A stretch of DNA of 64,000 bases from Pseudoalteromonas flavipulchra NCIMB 2033 = ATCC BAA-314 (GTDB taxonomy: Bacteria; Pseudomonadota; Gammaproteobacteria; Enterobacterales; Alteromonadaceae). The stretch covers positions 62,001 through 126,000 of the forward strand of contig JWIH01000024.1 of NCBI GenBank assembly GCA_000814665.1. The letters run 5' to 3'. This document shows, in pieces, positions 9,217 to 17,987 of this stretch (positions within the stretch are counted from its first letter, which is position 1; each line of letters begins with the position of its first letter). The translations under genes and the position numbers were made by a program. The notes beneath the pieces are model-generated. The model saw only the letters and a list, made by a program, of their open reading frames with translations. It made no database searches and was not told the origin of the DNA.

Positions 9217-10116
9217 ATGAGAAAGGTCATACTCAGTTTATTTTTGCTACAGAGCAGTGGTTATATAGCTGCCAACACGGTTGTAGATACACAAGATTGG
9301 ATAACGGATGGTATTTTCACGCAAGGTATTGAGGGACCTGCGGTGGATGATGCCGGCGTGTTATATGCGGTTAATCATCAACAGCAGGGCACTATTGGTA
9401 AAGTGACAGCGCAAGGCAGAGCGGAAACCCTACTGACGTTAAAAAATGGCTCTATTGGTAACGGTATTCGCTTTGATAAGCAAGGCAATATGTATATAGC
9501 CGATTACGTCAATCATAACGTACTTAAAGTCACCAAAGCGGCACTTGCACAAGGTGGTGATTTGTCACAATTCGTGACGGTATTTGCTCACGATAATCGC
9601 ATGGATCAACCTAATGACCTTGCGATCATGGACAACGGAATTCTTTTCGCCAGCGATCCTAATTGGCAAGCCAGTAGCGGTAAACTTTGGCGTGTAAATA
9701 CAAACGGAGCAGTAACCCTATTAGAAGCGGATATGGGCACCACCAATGGCATTGAAGTTAGCCCTGACAATAAAACACTTTATGTGAATGAAAGCGTACA
9801 GCGTAAAGTATGGCGCTATGAGTTAGATGAACAAGGCAATATTAGTAACAAACAATTATTTATCTCGTTTACCGACTTTGGCTTAGATGGTATGCGCACG
9901 GACAACCAAGGCAATCTATATATCGCCCGTTATGGCGCTGGTGTGGTCGCTGTGGTTTCACCTCAGGGCAAGCTAATGAAAGAAATTAAACTGAACGGCA
10001 AGCACCCGACTAATGTGGCTTTTGGTGGCGAGGAGGGGAAACGCTTATTTATTACCATGCAAAAACGTGGCGCTATCGAGATGGCTGAGGTGGAGTTTGC
10101 CGGACGAGATAAATAG
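9217..10116 (+). CDS. Exported SMP-30/gluconolactonase-like beta-propeller protein
   Basis: A 299-aa protein with a short signal peptide ending near GYIAA and repeated propeller strands of SMP-30 type (GNGIRFDKQGNMYIADY, NDLAIMDNGILFASD, TNGIEVSPDNKTLYVNE, DGMRTDNQGNLYIARY). Family enzymes are metal-dependent sugar lactonases. As the last gene of the operon, 7 bp after the hexosaminidase, it could hydrolyse the 1,5-lactone formed when chitin reducing ends are oxidised at C1 (inference). A non-enzymatic NHL-like role cannot be excluded. Confidence 0.85.
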   Translation: MRKVILSLFLLQSSGYIAANTVVDTQDWITDGIFTQGIEGPAVDDAGVLYAVNHQQQGTIGKVTAQGRAETLLTLKNGSIGNGIRFDKQGNMYIADYVNHNVLKVTKAALAQGGDLSQFVTVFAHDNRMDQPNDLAIMDNGILFASDPNWQASSGKLWRVNTNGAVTLLEADMGTTNGIEVSPDNKTLYVNESVQRKVWRYELDEQGNISNKQLFISFTDFGLDGMRTDNQGNLYIARYGAGVVAVVSPQGKLMKEIKLNGKHPTNVAFGGEEGKRLFITMQKRGAIEMAEVEFAGRDK

Positions 10117-10154
10117 TTCGGCTCAGTGTAAATTAGCCATTAAAGATAGGTAAC

Positions 10155-10178
10155 TGGCAGCTCGAAGTTGAGCTGCCA
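10155..10178. terminator. Bidirectional hairpin between convergent genes
   Basis: A perfect 9-bp stem (TGGCAGCTC, 6-nt loop, GAGCTGCCA) lies between two convergent genes. It has no long T-run; probable 3' end for both transcripts. Confidence 0.6.
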
Positions 10179-10192
10179 TATCGAATACGCTG

Positions 10193-11134
10193 CTAAATCT
10201 GCTTAGTCGACTTTCCTGCAAAATAAGTTTCTTTTAGCCGGGTAATGACCTCGGTGCTTACCCAATAAATGTTTGATACATCACCGGGTTCATTATATCT
10301 ACCAAAAAACAGGTATTTACCATCAGGTGTAATTCTTGGGACGGTTTCTGAATAAGGGGTATTGACCCCTTCACCTAAATTTATAGGGCTAGACCAAGTG
10401 CCATCCTGCTCCTTAAAATAGACATATAGGTCGTTATCTTTTCGACTTTTATCGCCTCTGTGACGACTATTAACCAATAGGTAATCGTTAGCGGGCGAAA
10501 TAAAACCATGAAATCCAAACTCAATATCAATGGCTTTGGGAGTCGTAAGCGTGCCGTTTTTATTTTCAGCGGTATACATTTTGCGTTCTGACATATTGGA
10601 AAAAACAGTGTCGCCATTCGCGCTTTGGTTGAAGTCTGAAAACTTACCCGTATTTATTGCCGAATCGAACCTTTTAGCCTCACTCCAGCCACCTTTGCTA
10701 CGGGTAACGTACCAAATTCCGGACGCTTTGGAGTCATCTGAACGCGCGGTAAAGTAAATCCGATTGCTGTTCAAACTTACATGGGGGACCAGTTCATAAC
10801 TCATTATTCCACCAGTAAAATTTGCGTCTTGAGGTTGAGTCCACTGTGCGTTTTCTATTTTTGAATACATGATCCGTGGGCTTGAATCCACATTTTCTTG
10901 CTCTTCAAAGGCAGTAAAATACACTTCCGTAAGGTCGGGAGAGAACGACACGCCGAATTCATAACGACCGTTAATCGAGATGATATCGGGGGCAAAAAGC
11001 TGCGCGGTTAACCCCGGCGGTGTCTGGCCAAGCCAAGGTCCTTCTAGCGTTGGAAAGGCTTCGTTAGCATAGGCATGATTGGTGAGCATGACGGCTGCAA
11101 AAAGTAAGGGGGTGGCGGGTTTTATAATATTCAT
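10193..11134 (-). CDS. Exported PD40 (WD40-like) beta-propeller protein
   Basis: A 313-aa protein with a signal peptide (MNIIKPATPLLFAAVMLTNH, cleavage near AYA) and TolB-like PD40 repeats: FSPDLTEVYFTA, LNSNRIYFTARSDD, FISPANDYLLVNSR, ITPDGKYLFFGRY. Periplasmic or secreted. PD40 modules usually mediate protein or ligand binding, and no catalytic motif is seen. An AAGGAG site precedes the ATG. It is a single-gene unit with an intergenic region full of small inverted repeats upstream. Confidence 0.8.
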   Translation of the reverse strand: MNIIKPATPLLFAAVMLTNHAYANEAFPTLEGPWLGQTPPGLTAQLFAPDIISINGRYEFGVSFSPDLTEVYFTAFEEQENVDSSPRIMYSKIENAQWTQPQDANFTGGIMSYELVPHVSLNSNRIYFTARSDDSKASGIWYVTRSKGGWSEAKRFDSAINTGKFSDFNQSANGDTVFSNMSERKMYTAENKNGTLTTPKAIDIEFGFHGFISPANDYLLVNSRHRGDKSRKDNDLYVYFKEQDGTWSSPINLGEGVNTPYSETVPRITPDGKYLFFGRYNEPGDVSNIYWVSTEVITRLKETYFAGKSTKQI

Positions 11135-11188
11135 GCTGTTCTCCTTAAGCGCTAGATAAACCTGCTTACAGTAGCAGGGGGTAAGCGA

Positions 11189-11336
11189 TTTACATTATTC
11201 TCTTGAACAGAGAACACTGTATCAGCTATGGCGTAAAGCCACGTGTAAACTAATGTAAAACAATAACTAAATCACTAAATAGTTCCGTTCCTTGATTGTT
11301 AAGATTGCTACAGCGGTTGTTATTACCACCGCTGTA
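11189..11336. promoter_or_regulatory. Cluster of small inverted repeats upstream of the PD40 gene
   Basis: Three perfect inverted repeats: TTTACATTA (11189-11197) with TAATGTAAA (11251-11259); TTCTCT-TGAAC-AGAGAA (11198-11214); and the hairpin TACAGCGGT/ACCGCTGTA (11309-11336). The first two lie about 55-125 bp upstream of the PD40 gene start and could be repressor sites; the third may be a 3' structure. No protein-coding gene is supported between 11135 and 11416. Confidence 0.4.
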
Positions 11337-11407
11337 TCCACGTTCAATTTTTGGTGGGTGTCGCTGTATTCATCGTCGGGTTATCGTATTTTCAACTACA
11401 AAAAACA

Positions 11408-11435
11408 AGCCTGCCGCTAGCGCACCAGGCTTTTT
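11408..11435. terminator. Bidirectional terminator at the DUF3137 gene end
   Basis: The stem AGCCTG/CAGGCT is followed by TTTTT on the + strand and by TTGTTTTTT on the - strand; it overlaps the last codons of the minus-strand gene. Confidence 0.6.
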
Positions 11436-12376
11436 GCTAGATTTTCAATCAGTAAAAATTGTTTTGCGATATCTTCAGCCCAGCTGGGATCATATTCATT
11501 TTGCAGTTTTTTTGGACTAAATAAATTGGCACCATAGTCAAGAGAGATCAGTATATCGCTACCTTCTATAAACATTTGGGCTTTTACTTCGGGGATTTTT
11601 AACCCTTTTGGTAGGTTACCGGATGAAAAGAACGTTTTGACTTGCGACAATTTCGCCATATATTCTGGCGTGAGTACTGCGCGGCAGGTTTGTTCATCTT
11701 TAGCATAGACTTGATACTCTTTTTCAAAGTCTTTTTGTTCAAGTTTAACTCGCTGTAATCCTTTTAGAGATTGACGTCGACTTATCAGCATGTTCCAAAG
11801 TCCCGCATCTTGTAATACCACGATTGGAGTATCTACAGGTTCAGGCATACTCAGTTTTATAACTGCACCATTAAACAAACGTTTACTGTCATTATTCTGA
11901 TGAAGCGTGCGTATATGTACTTCAGTAAAGTAAAAATGAATGCCATTCACTTCGCCGTTAAATCCATCTTCAGCTACAGCTCGTCCTCCTTCGGTTAATA
12001 TACCTGCACTGATAGCTTCCTCGCAGATAAGTAAATTACCGCCGACTGAATATTCTAAGTTAAGTGCTGAAGCAATTGGCGCCATCATATAAGCTCGAGT
12101 TAACACTCCCTTAGTGAAAGACTTAAGAGAGTGTTTTAACAAAAAGTAGATAGGAATTATTGAGATTAAGAGAAAAGGCGCAAGAAATAGTAACGGGATT
12201 GCAATACCAATTGCCCACCACTTATAGCGTTTAAGCGGCTTCAATTTATTGTCAAGATCGCTATCAAAGCTAGATGTGGTTTTATCTAAATTGTAATAGG
12301 CCTCTTTTAATTGCATCTCAACACCAGCTAGGCGTGGATCAATATGATGGAGAGACCTTTGGTCTAATAAAGCCAT
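11417..12376 (-). CDS. DUF3137-domain membrane protein
   Basis: A 319-aa protein with two adjacent hydrophobic helices (about residues 52-82) and a soluble C-terminal domain of the DUF3137 type (around AYMMAPIASALNLEYS, ISAGILTEGG, and a beta-rich segment with MPEPVDTPIVV). The function of this family is unknown to me. It sits downstream of the first kinase but is separated by a 119-bp gap with a long inverted repeat, so it probably has its own promoter. Confidence 0.75.
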   Translation of the reverse strand: MALLDQRSLHHIDPRLAGVEMQLKEAYYNLDKTTSSFDSDLDNKLKPLKRYKWWAIGIAIPLLFLAPFLLISIIPIYFLLKHSLKSFTKGVLTRAYMMAPIASALNLEYSVGGNLLICEEAISAGILTEGGRAVAEDGFNGEVNGIHFYFTEVHIRTLHQNNDSKRLFNGAVIKLSMPEPVDTPIVVLQDAGLWNMLISRRQSLKGLQRVKLEQKDFEKEYQVYAKDEQTCRAVLTPEYMAKLSQVKTFFSSGNLPKGLKIPEVKAQMFIEGSDILISLDYGANLFSPKKLQNEYDPSWAEDIAKQFLLIENLAKSLVR

Positions 12377-12415
12377 AAACTTTCCTTGTAAGTCATGTTT
12401 AAATACAACTGGTAT

Positions 12416-12454
12416 AAAATTTTACCCAAATAAAATGGTCAAGGTAAAATTTTT
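12416..12454. repeat. AT-rich 11-bp inverted repeat between DUF3137 gene and kinase
   Basis: AAAATTTTACC (12416-12426) and GGTAAAATTTT (12443-12453), with a 16-nt loop. It could be the terminator of the upstream two-component operon or an operator for the DUF3137 gene 40 bp downstream on the minus strand. Confidence 0.45.
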
Positions 12455-12495
12455 GTTTTATGCGGTATTCACCGCTATACCTATCCCTAGATAAA

Positions 12496-13731
12496 TTAGT
12501 TTGCCAGTGGCAAAGTCAGAGTAAACTTAGCACCGCCAAGTTCAGAGAATCCGACATGGCAACTGCCGCGATGCCAAGTGGCGATTTTGCGTACGATAGC
12601 CAGTCCAAGGCCATAGCCACCGTTATCTTTGCTGCGACTTTCATCTAAGCGCGAGAAGGGAATAAAAACCGACTCCCACTGAGATTTAGGAATTCCATCA
12701 CCGTCATCCTCAATATGGATATAGGCATTGTTTTTGTCACACTCAATATTAATCGCTATGGTTGAGCGACCATATTTATCAGCGTTTTGTACGATATTTT
12801 GCAAAGCCCGAGAAAGATAATGTAGGTTGCCAGAGATTATGACAGTATTACTCATTTTCTTGAACGTTATTTTTTTATCGGTAAGCTTATTGAGTTTGCT
12901 TATCTGATCGCTGACAAGTTCACAAAGGTCAATTGGCGTTATCTCAAGTTTCTCTACTTCAAATTCAAGCCGTGCGTAAGCTAGCATTTCATCAATCATC
13001 GCCTCCATTTCGACTACATCGTCCGCCATATCACTTGCTTGCTCACGGCTTTGCTCTGGCAGCATAGCTAAAGCAAACTTAAGTCTGGCAAGTGGGGTGC
13101 GCAGGTCATGAGAAACCGCATTAACGAGTAGTTTTTGGTTTTCAATTAGCCTTGCAACTTGAGACGCTAAGTCGTGGATCTGCTCGGTTAAATTTGAAAT
13201 GGCAGAAAACCGGGAATGTCGGGTCGCTTTGGGCAGTTGACCTTGAGTGAGATTTTCGGTGATATATCTCAGTTGCAATAAATCAAGCCACAAGGGCCGT
13301 ATCCACAGCATAAGTAAAAACGCGAGCACGGCATAAGAAAGCAACTTGATGATCCATTGTTTATTGGCGGCAGAAGCCGCCGGTGCTAATGGCCCTAATT
13401 GCAGCAGCAACGTTGAATCGGGTACTTTGAAAGTCAGCCAAGCGCGGCCTTCATCGTCAAAACTCGTTAAAATACCACCTTGAACTAAAGTGCTGGCTTG
13501 CTCAGGCAGCCAAGCGACATCGTCCATGTTGAGTATTTTGAGCGTTTCTGACTCTTGAGGTAGCTGATCTGAGGAAATCGTGGATTTCAGTGTGTTGGCA
13601 ACCGCTTTTGCGTGTCGCAACTCATCGGGCGCGGAGTGCACCCAATGAGACCAAATAGCTTCGCTCACTTGGTTGATGACGACAATACTGGTAAACACAG
13701 CCAAATAGAGGCTGAGTAATAGTTTTAGCAC
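12496..13731 (-). CDS. Sensor histidine kinase, cassette 1
   Basis: A 411-aa inner-membrane kinase: TM1 (about 3-20), a ~100-residue periplasmic sensor, TM2 (about 127-145), a HAMP-like linker, an H-box with His208 in VSHDLRTPLARL, an N-box NIVQNADKYG, a G1 box DDGDGIP and a G2 box GGYGLGLAIVRK. All catalytic boxes are intact. It is the last gene of the MipA-DUF3019-regulator-kinase operon, 7 bp after the regulator. The signal is unknown; partnership with a MipA/OmpV outer-membrane protein suggests envelope stress or cationic compounds (inference). It is paralogous to the kinase at 17988-19241. Confidence 0.92.
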   Translation of the reverse strand: MLKLLLSLYLAVFTSIVVINQVSEAIWSHWVHSAPDELRHAKAVANTLKSTISSDQLPQESETLKILNMDDVAWLPEQASTLVQGGILTSFDDEGRAWLTFKVPDSTLLLQLGPLAPAASAANKQWIIKLLSYAVLAFLLMLWIRPLWLDLLQLRYITENLTQGQLPKATRHSRFSAISNLTEQIHDLASQVARLIENQKLLVNAVSHDLRTPLARLKFALAMLPEQSREQASDMADDVVEMEAMIDEMLAYARLEFEVEKLEITPIDLCELVSDQISKLNKLTDKKITFKKMSNTVIISGNLHYLSRALQNIVQNADKYGRSTIAINIECDKNNAYIHIEDDGDGIPKSQWESVFIPFSRLDESRSKDNGGYGLGLAIVRKIATWHRGSCHVGFSELGGAKFTLTLPLAN

Positions 13732-13738
13732 AAATACA

Positions 13739-14428
13739 CTAGCCCCAAGCAGACTTAGAGCAGAGGTAGCCCTTACCCCACACGGTAATAAGCCTCGCGG
13801 GTTGCTCTAGATTGTCGCCAAGCTTTTTACGCAAACGGCTAATACGTACGTCAACGCTTCTATCTAATCCGTCATATTCGCGGCCAACAACATGTTTATA
13901 GATATAGTCTCGACTCAGCGTTTCGCCCGCATGGCCTGCCAATGTCTTTAGTAAATCAAATTCATAGCTTGTGAGCTCAACTTCATCTCCAGCCAAATAG
14001 ACCTTACGGTCCGATTTATCGATTTGTAATTCGCCTAAGGTAATGGAATCAGACTGAACTTCATCATTCTGTGTACGTCTTAATAGCGCATTCAAACGGG
14101 CAAGTAGTACGTATGGCTCAACAGGCTTGATAATGTAATCATCAGCACCGATTTCAAGCCCTTTTACATGGTCGAAGTCGCTGTCTTTGGCGGTAAGAAA
14201 TAAAACCGGCCCTTTAAACTCACCGCGCGCAGCTTTGCAAATAGAAAAACCATCAAGTCCCGGTAGCATAATATCTAAAATGAGAATGTCAGGTTTTTCT
14301 GCTTCAATCGCTTTAATGGCGTTAATACCATTGTGTAATTGAACGACTTCAAAGCCGTTATGGATCAAGAACTTTGCGGTTAACTCCGCTAGTTTTACAT
14401 CATCTTCGACAAGTAATACCTTGGCCAT
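13739..14428 (-). CDS. OmpR/PhoB-family response regulator, cassette 1
   Basis: A 229-aa protein: receiver domain with phospho-acceptor Asp52 in LDIMLPGLDG and the conserved Lys in YIIKP, and a C-terminal winged helix (LTSYEFDLLKTLAGHAG, YDGLDRSVDVRISRLRKKLGD). I chose ATG at 14428 because it overlaps the DUF3019 stop as TAATG. It likely acts on its own operon. It is closely similar to the regulator at 19241-19933. Confidence 0.93.
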   Translation of the reverse strand: MAKVLLVEDDVKLAELTAKFLIHNGFEVVQLHNGINAIKAIEAEKPDILILDIMLPGLDGFSICKAARGEFKGPVLFLTAKDSDFDHVKGLEIGADDYIIKPVEPYVLLARLNALLRRTQNDEVQSDSITLGELQIDKSDRKVYLAGDEVELTSYEFDLLKTLAGHAGETLSRDYIYKHVVGREYDGLDRSVDVRISRLRKKLGDNLEQPARLITVWGKGYLCSKSAWG

Positions 14429-14817
14429 TAAAACACACTCCAATCGCTTCTGAGTTTGCGTCTATATTGTTGGTTGACGCTTGTGTGTACTTCAATATTT
14501 TGTTTTGCAACAACGTTATTTTTAGCATCTTTTAGGGTAAAGAGCATGGACTTTGAGAGTTGGATAATTTGTGTTGATTTTGCCTCCTTGGCCTGCTCCC
14601 AGCATTGTAATTTTTGTTTTTCCTGAAATAAACATAGGTTCATTTTAGAGGGTGATTGCCAAGCAATTTTTGCCGTCATTTCACAGCGTTGCCCTGCTTG
14701 TTTCACCATACATGTAATCGGTTTTATTTCTAAATTAATGCCATTGTTGGGTTTGGTTAAAGCTCTACTTGGTGCGCTGAAAATTATAATTATGATTAAG
14801 TACAACCTAAAATTCAT
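14428..14817 (-). CDS. DUF3019 exported protein, cassette 1
   Basis: A 129-aa protein with a hydrophobic signal peptide (MNFRLYLIIIIIFSAPSRA) and the DUF3019 pattern: a two-cysteine region ITCMVKQAGQRCEMT, then LCLFQEKQKLQCW, probably disulphide-bonded in the periplasm. Function unknown. I chose the ATG at 14817, preceded by GGGGGA, giving an 11-base overlap with the MipA gene. It always sits between MipA and the regulator in both cassettes here, which suggests an accessory periplasmic sensor or modulator (inference). Confidence 0.8.
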   Translation of the reverse strand: MNFRLYLIIIIIFSAPSRALTKPNNGINLEIKPITCMVKQAGQRCEMTAKIAWQSPSKMNLCLFQEKQKLQCWEQAKEAKSTQIIQLSKSMLFTLKDAKNNVVAKQNIEVHTSVNQQYRRKLRSDWSVF

Positions 14818-15682
14818 ATTTTCCCCCGACAAAAACCGTCGCGGTATAGCTATCCTCGACTATCGGGCTATCTGTCATTGTGCTATCAAGTTGCTGATAT
14901 TTGGCGTTAAATTTAAAGGTCCAAGACTCACTCACGGGATAAGAGTAGGCAAAGCTAACATAGGGTTGGAAGCTTGAGCTGCCTTTATACCATAGCTCAC
15001 TATTCGGTGTATCCGCTTTGTCTATGCCGTAGTAATAGTCCACCAATTGTCGACTTTTCCATTTTAGCCCCGCTTTAATAAACACATAAGTGTTAGGTAA
15101 ATTATCGAATCTAAAACGATAGCTAACTCCAACATCAGCATTGTAACCTTGATAAGTGTTGGTGATATCGGTGAGCCATGATGCGCTGATTTTTACGTTA
15201 TCACTCATTATCCAGTGGGCTAAAACGCCGCCATCTATGGCCCATTTTCTCGACTCAATATCGTCTAAGGAGATAGCGGTTTGCTCTGCGGCAAATTCAC
15301 CGCCAGGCAGCTCATTGCTGGCATCAAACCCCATTTTTTGCACGAATATATTACTTGGGTGAAATTTCTCGAAATAGGCCTGCTCGGTATTAAATGTGCC
15401 GATCAAGCTAAGATCAAATTTATCAGTGTAGTGAAAGGTATAGCCCAAAGTCCCATTATCAAGAAAGAGGTGTTCACCGTAATAACTAATATAGGGCACA
15501 ACAACTAAGGGAATATTTTCACCGTCATGGAGTGGGTTGGAGATCACGCCGCCGCCAAGCGCAATGCCAAATCGCCATTCATCGACTGGCGTACACTCGC
15601 TGTCATTGGCGTCACATGGCACCGCCGTGGCATTTACCTGAGTGGTAATCAGCAAGGTTAAGGCCATTAATAACTTATTCAA
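14807..15682 (-). CDS. MipA/OmpV family outer-membrane protein, cassette 1
   Basis: A 291-aa barrel-type protein: signal peptide MNKLLMALTLLITTQVNATA, then alternating aromatic strands and a terminal Phe (VGGKYEF). It fits MipA/OmpV by FGIALGGGVISNP, VVPYISYYGEHLFLDNG and the C-terminal strands. MipA proteins are linked to the murein-synthesis scaffold and to envelope-stress or antibiotic response in other bacteria. I propose the TTG at 15682 because GGAG lies 8 bases upstream and it gives a proper signal peptide; a TTG at 15736 is the longer alternative. Confidence 0.83.
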   Translation of the reverse strand: MNKLLMALTLLITTQVNATAVPCDANDSECTPVDEWRFGIALGGGVISNPLHDGENIPLVVVPYISYYGEHLFLDNGTLGYTFHYTDKFDLSLIGTFNTEQAYFEKFHPSNIFVQKMGFDASNELPGGEFAAEQTAISLDDIESRKWAIDGGVLAHWIMSDNVKISASWLTDITNTYQGYNADVGVSYRFRFDNLPNTYVFIKAGLKWKSRQLVDYYYGIDKADTPNSELWYKGSSSFQPYVSFAYSYPVSESWTFKFNAKYQQLDSTMTDSPIVEDSYTATVFVGGKYEF

Positions 15683-15753
15683 CTTGGAACTCCAGTTCTG
15701 AATTTGGGCTTTGCACTGGCTTTTTAGAGGTGTCAATCAAAGCGCATTATTAC

Positions 15754-15791
15754 TACCAGTGTAATTTACCAGTCGCTGTACAAATTACCAG
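15754..15791. promoter_or_regulatory. Triple TACCAG direct repeats upstream of cassette 1
   Basis: TACCAGT at 15754, TACCAGT at 15767 and TACCAG at 15786, spaced 13 and 19 bp, lie between the divergent mipA-type gene and the beta-propeller lipoprotein gene. They could be binding sites for the OmpR-family regulator controlling one or both directions. Confidence 0.4.
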
Positions 15792-15892
15792 AAAGGGTAA
15801 CATTAAATAACAAAACAAGTAGCGAAGATAACAGAAATTTTAGTGTGAAAGTTTAGGCTTACGTTGGCACTTAACTTACAAGGAAACATATC

Positions 15893-17896
15893 ATGAGATG
15901 CAAAATTTGGCTCAGTCTTCCGCTTGCCGCTAGCCTTTGCGCATGTGGTGGTAGTAACGACAATGATGAAGATAAATTACCAGAACTTAACGCGCTTAAT
16001 AATAGCTCTGCGCCGTTGAAGTCAGCTTCATCAGCACAGTTTAGTCAGTTTATTAAAAACGGCATTTTCGTTGCCAGCGGTGGGTTGAATAATGGCGATG
16101 ATTTGGAAAATCCATCAGCAACCACAGATAGTGCACCTTACTCAGGCACCAATCAACTGGTTGAAGGGGTATCAGAAAGCGACCGGATTAAATTCGATGG
16201 CCGTTACTTATTCATCGGTGGCTCGACCAGCGTTGCATATGCGGATACTGACAGCAAAACCTTCGTTAGGATCTTAGATACAGAAGCTACGGATGTCCCT
16301 ACACAAGTTAATGAATTAGCGGTATCAGATTCAGAGTTTGCAAGCCAAAATCTTTACCTTAAAAACAATCAACTCATCAGCGTATTAATGGACTATGAGT
16401 ATGATTTTGCTGATGATATGTCATCGCAAGAGGTGCAACCTGAGGTCAATTATCAAGGCGTGATTGAGCTTGCTTTTAGTAACGTATCCCTACCCGCACA
16501 GGCTGAGGTCGAAAAACGCTTTCAAATTGATGGTTCACTAGTTGGCAGCAGATTAATCGGTGACAAACTCTATGTTATCGCCGACCATACTATACGCTAC
16601 AGTGGTTTTAATAGCGCTGACAAAGTAGCAAGCTACAATCGCTTAATGGACACTAACATTAACGATTTATTACCTCAATTTAGAAATTTAAAGCAAGGAA
16701 GTGTAGCGCCACTGGTTGCCGCAGATGGCTGTTATTTGCCTGCCGATGCTACTGCGCAAGATGGATATAATGGCTTAACAACAGTGACTGAGATTGACAT
16801 TCGCAATCCTGATGAGGTGAAAACAACTTGCGTCAGTACGCGCACCTTTGGCTTTTATATGTCTGCAACAGCTGTGTATCTTTACAATTACTCCTTTAAT
16901 GACAGTGATGGTGATGTCAACACATCAATCTGGGATCCATCAGGCATAGTATTACATAAGTTATTGTTAACGGATGAAGGGGTGACATACCAAGCAACTG
17001 GTGAGGTGGAAGGTCAACTTGCTCGTGTCAGCGATACGATGGCTGCAACTCGATTTGATGAAAAAGATGGCGTTCTGCGCGTAGTAACGAGTCAGTATGA
17101 TACAGATATCGGTAATAGTCATAAGTTGTATATGCTCAAACCACAAGGGAATGAACTCAACACCGTGGCGACGCTACCAAATAGCCAAAATCCAACCCCT
17201 ATTGGCAAAATTAATCCGGATACAGGGCTTGTGGATGAAGACATTTATGCGGTTAGATATTTTAACGATACCGCCTATATCGTGACCTTTAGACAAATAG
17301 ACCCTCTCTACGTTCTGGATTTATCTGACGCATCACAGCCTAAAATCGCGGGAAGTTTAGAGATCCCCGGTTTCTCTTCTTATTTGCACCCTGTTGGTGA
17401 CGGCTTGCTTCTTGGGGTAGGTCAGCACCTTGGAGACCCTGATGGAAACGTGCAGCCCGGCACCAAAGTGAGCTTGTTTGATGTTGCAAATCCTGCTGAA
17501 CCCAAGCTATTAAAAGATCATACGTTTGCAGGGGGATTTACACCGCTGGAATATGATTATCGCGCTTTGGCCATGCTAAAAGACAATGCCTCAGTAACCC
17601 GGTTCACTTTGCCGATTGTTTACTGGAATACAGAGCAAGTGAATGAAAGTAGTTATAACTGGTATAGCCAAAACGATCTCGCCGCATTTGAAATTATCTA
17701 CGGCGTGGACTCAACACTCACTTATCGCGGGAGTAGCCGTGCCGAGGTAGCAACGCCCATAGCGAGTGACAAAGCACTCGGGTATACCGAAGCAGATAGA
17801 GGGCTTATTCAGGCTGATAAACTGCTTTATATCCATGGCAACTACGTGTGGCAGAGTAATTGGCAAACGCCTGCTGACAACAGTGGACCACATTAA
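15893..17896 (+). CDS. Beta-propeller domain lipoprotein (PF09826-like)
   Basis: A 667-aa protein. The signal peptide ends in a lipobox (SLCAC, acylated Cys18), followed by an acidic linker and a large secreted beta-propeller domain typified by YSGTNQLVEGVSESDRIKFD, GRYLFIGG, GSRLIGDKLYVIAD, YFNDTAYIVTF and PLYVLDLSD. Many relatives in archaea and bacteria have this domain, but its function is unknown. It is placed between the two MipA/DUF3019/two-component cassettes and is divergent from the first, so it may be a target or sensor partner (inference). Outer-membrane or periplasmic location is likely. Confidence 0.83.
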   Translation: MRCKIWLSLPLAASLCACGGSNDNDEDKLPELNALNNSSAPLKSASSAQFSQFIKNGIFVASGGLNNGDDLENPSATTDSAPYSGTNQLVEGVSESDRIKFDGRYLFIGGSTSVAYADTDSKTFVRILDTEATDVPTQVNELAVSDSEFASQNLYLKNNQLISVLMDYEYDFADDMSSQEVQPEVNYQGVIELAFSNVSLPAQAEVEKRFQIDGSLVGSRLIGDKLYVIADHTIRYSGFNSADKVASYNRLMDTNINDLLPQFRNLKQGSVAPLVAADGCYLPADATAQDGYNGLTTVTEIDIRNPDEVKTTCVSTRTFGFYMSATAVYLYNYSFNDSDGDVNTSIWDPSGIVLHKLLLTDEGVTYQATGEVEGQLARVSDTMAATRFDEKDGVLRVVTSQYDTDIGNSHKLYMLKPQGNELNTVATLPNSQNPTPIGKINPDTGLVDEDIYAVRYFNDTAYIVTFRQIDPLYVLDLSDASQPKIAGSLEIPGFSSYLHPVGDGLLLGVGQHLGDPDGNVQPGTKVSLFDVANPAEPKLLKDHTFAGGFTPLEYDYRALAMLKDNASVTRFTLPIVYWNTEQVNESSYNWYSQNDLAAFEIIYGVDSTLTYRGSSRAEVATPIASDKALGYTEADRGLIQADKLLYIHGNYVWQSNWQTPADNSGPH

Positions 17897-17921
17897 CCTA
17901 ACTCCCTTTGAATATTAGGTT
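17895..17921. terminator. Weak hairpin between convergent genes
   Basis: AACCTAA (17895-17901) pairs with TTAGGTT (17915-17921) just after the lipoprotein gene; a T-poor tail follows. Confidence 0.4.
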
Positions 17922-17987
17922 GTTGTACACTGTTTCGTTGCCAAGCGGTGAACTGTAGCACTGCTTACCACAGCTTCAGAGTTAACG

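Noticed and set aside
11296..11520. 74-codon plus-strand frame upstream of and overlapping the DUF3137 gene
   Set aside because: Half of it is antisense to the DUF3137 coding region and no family features are visible.
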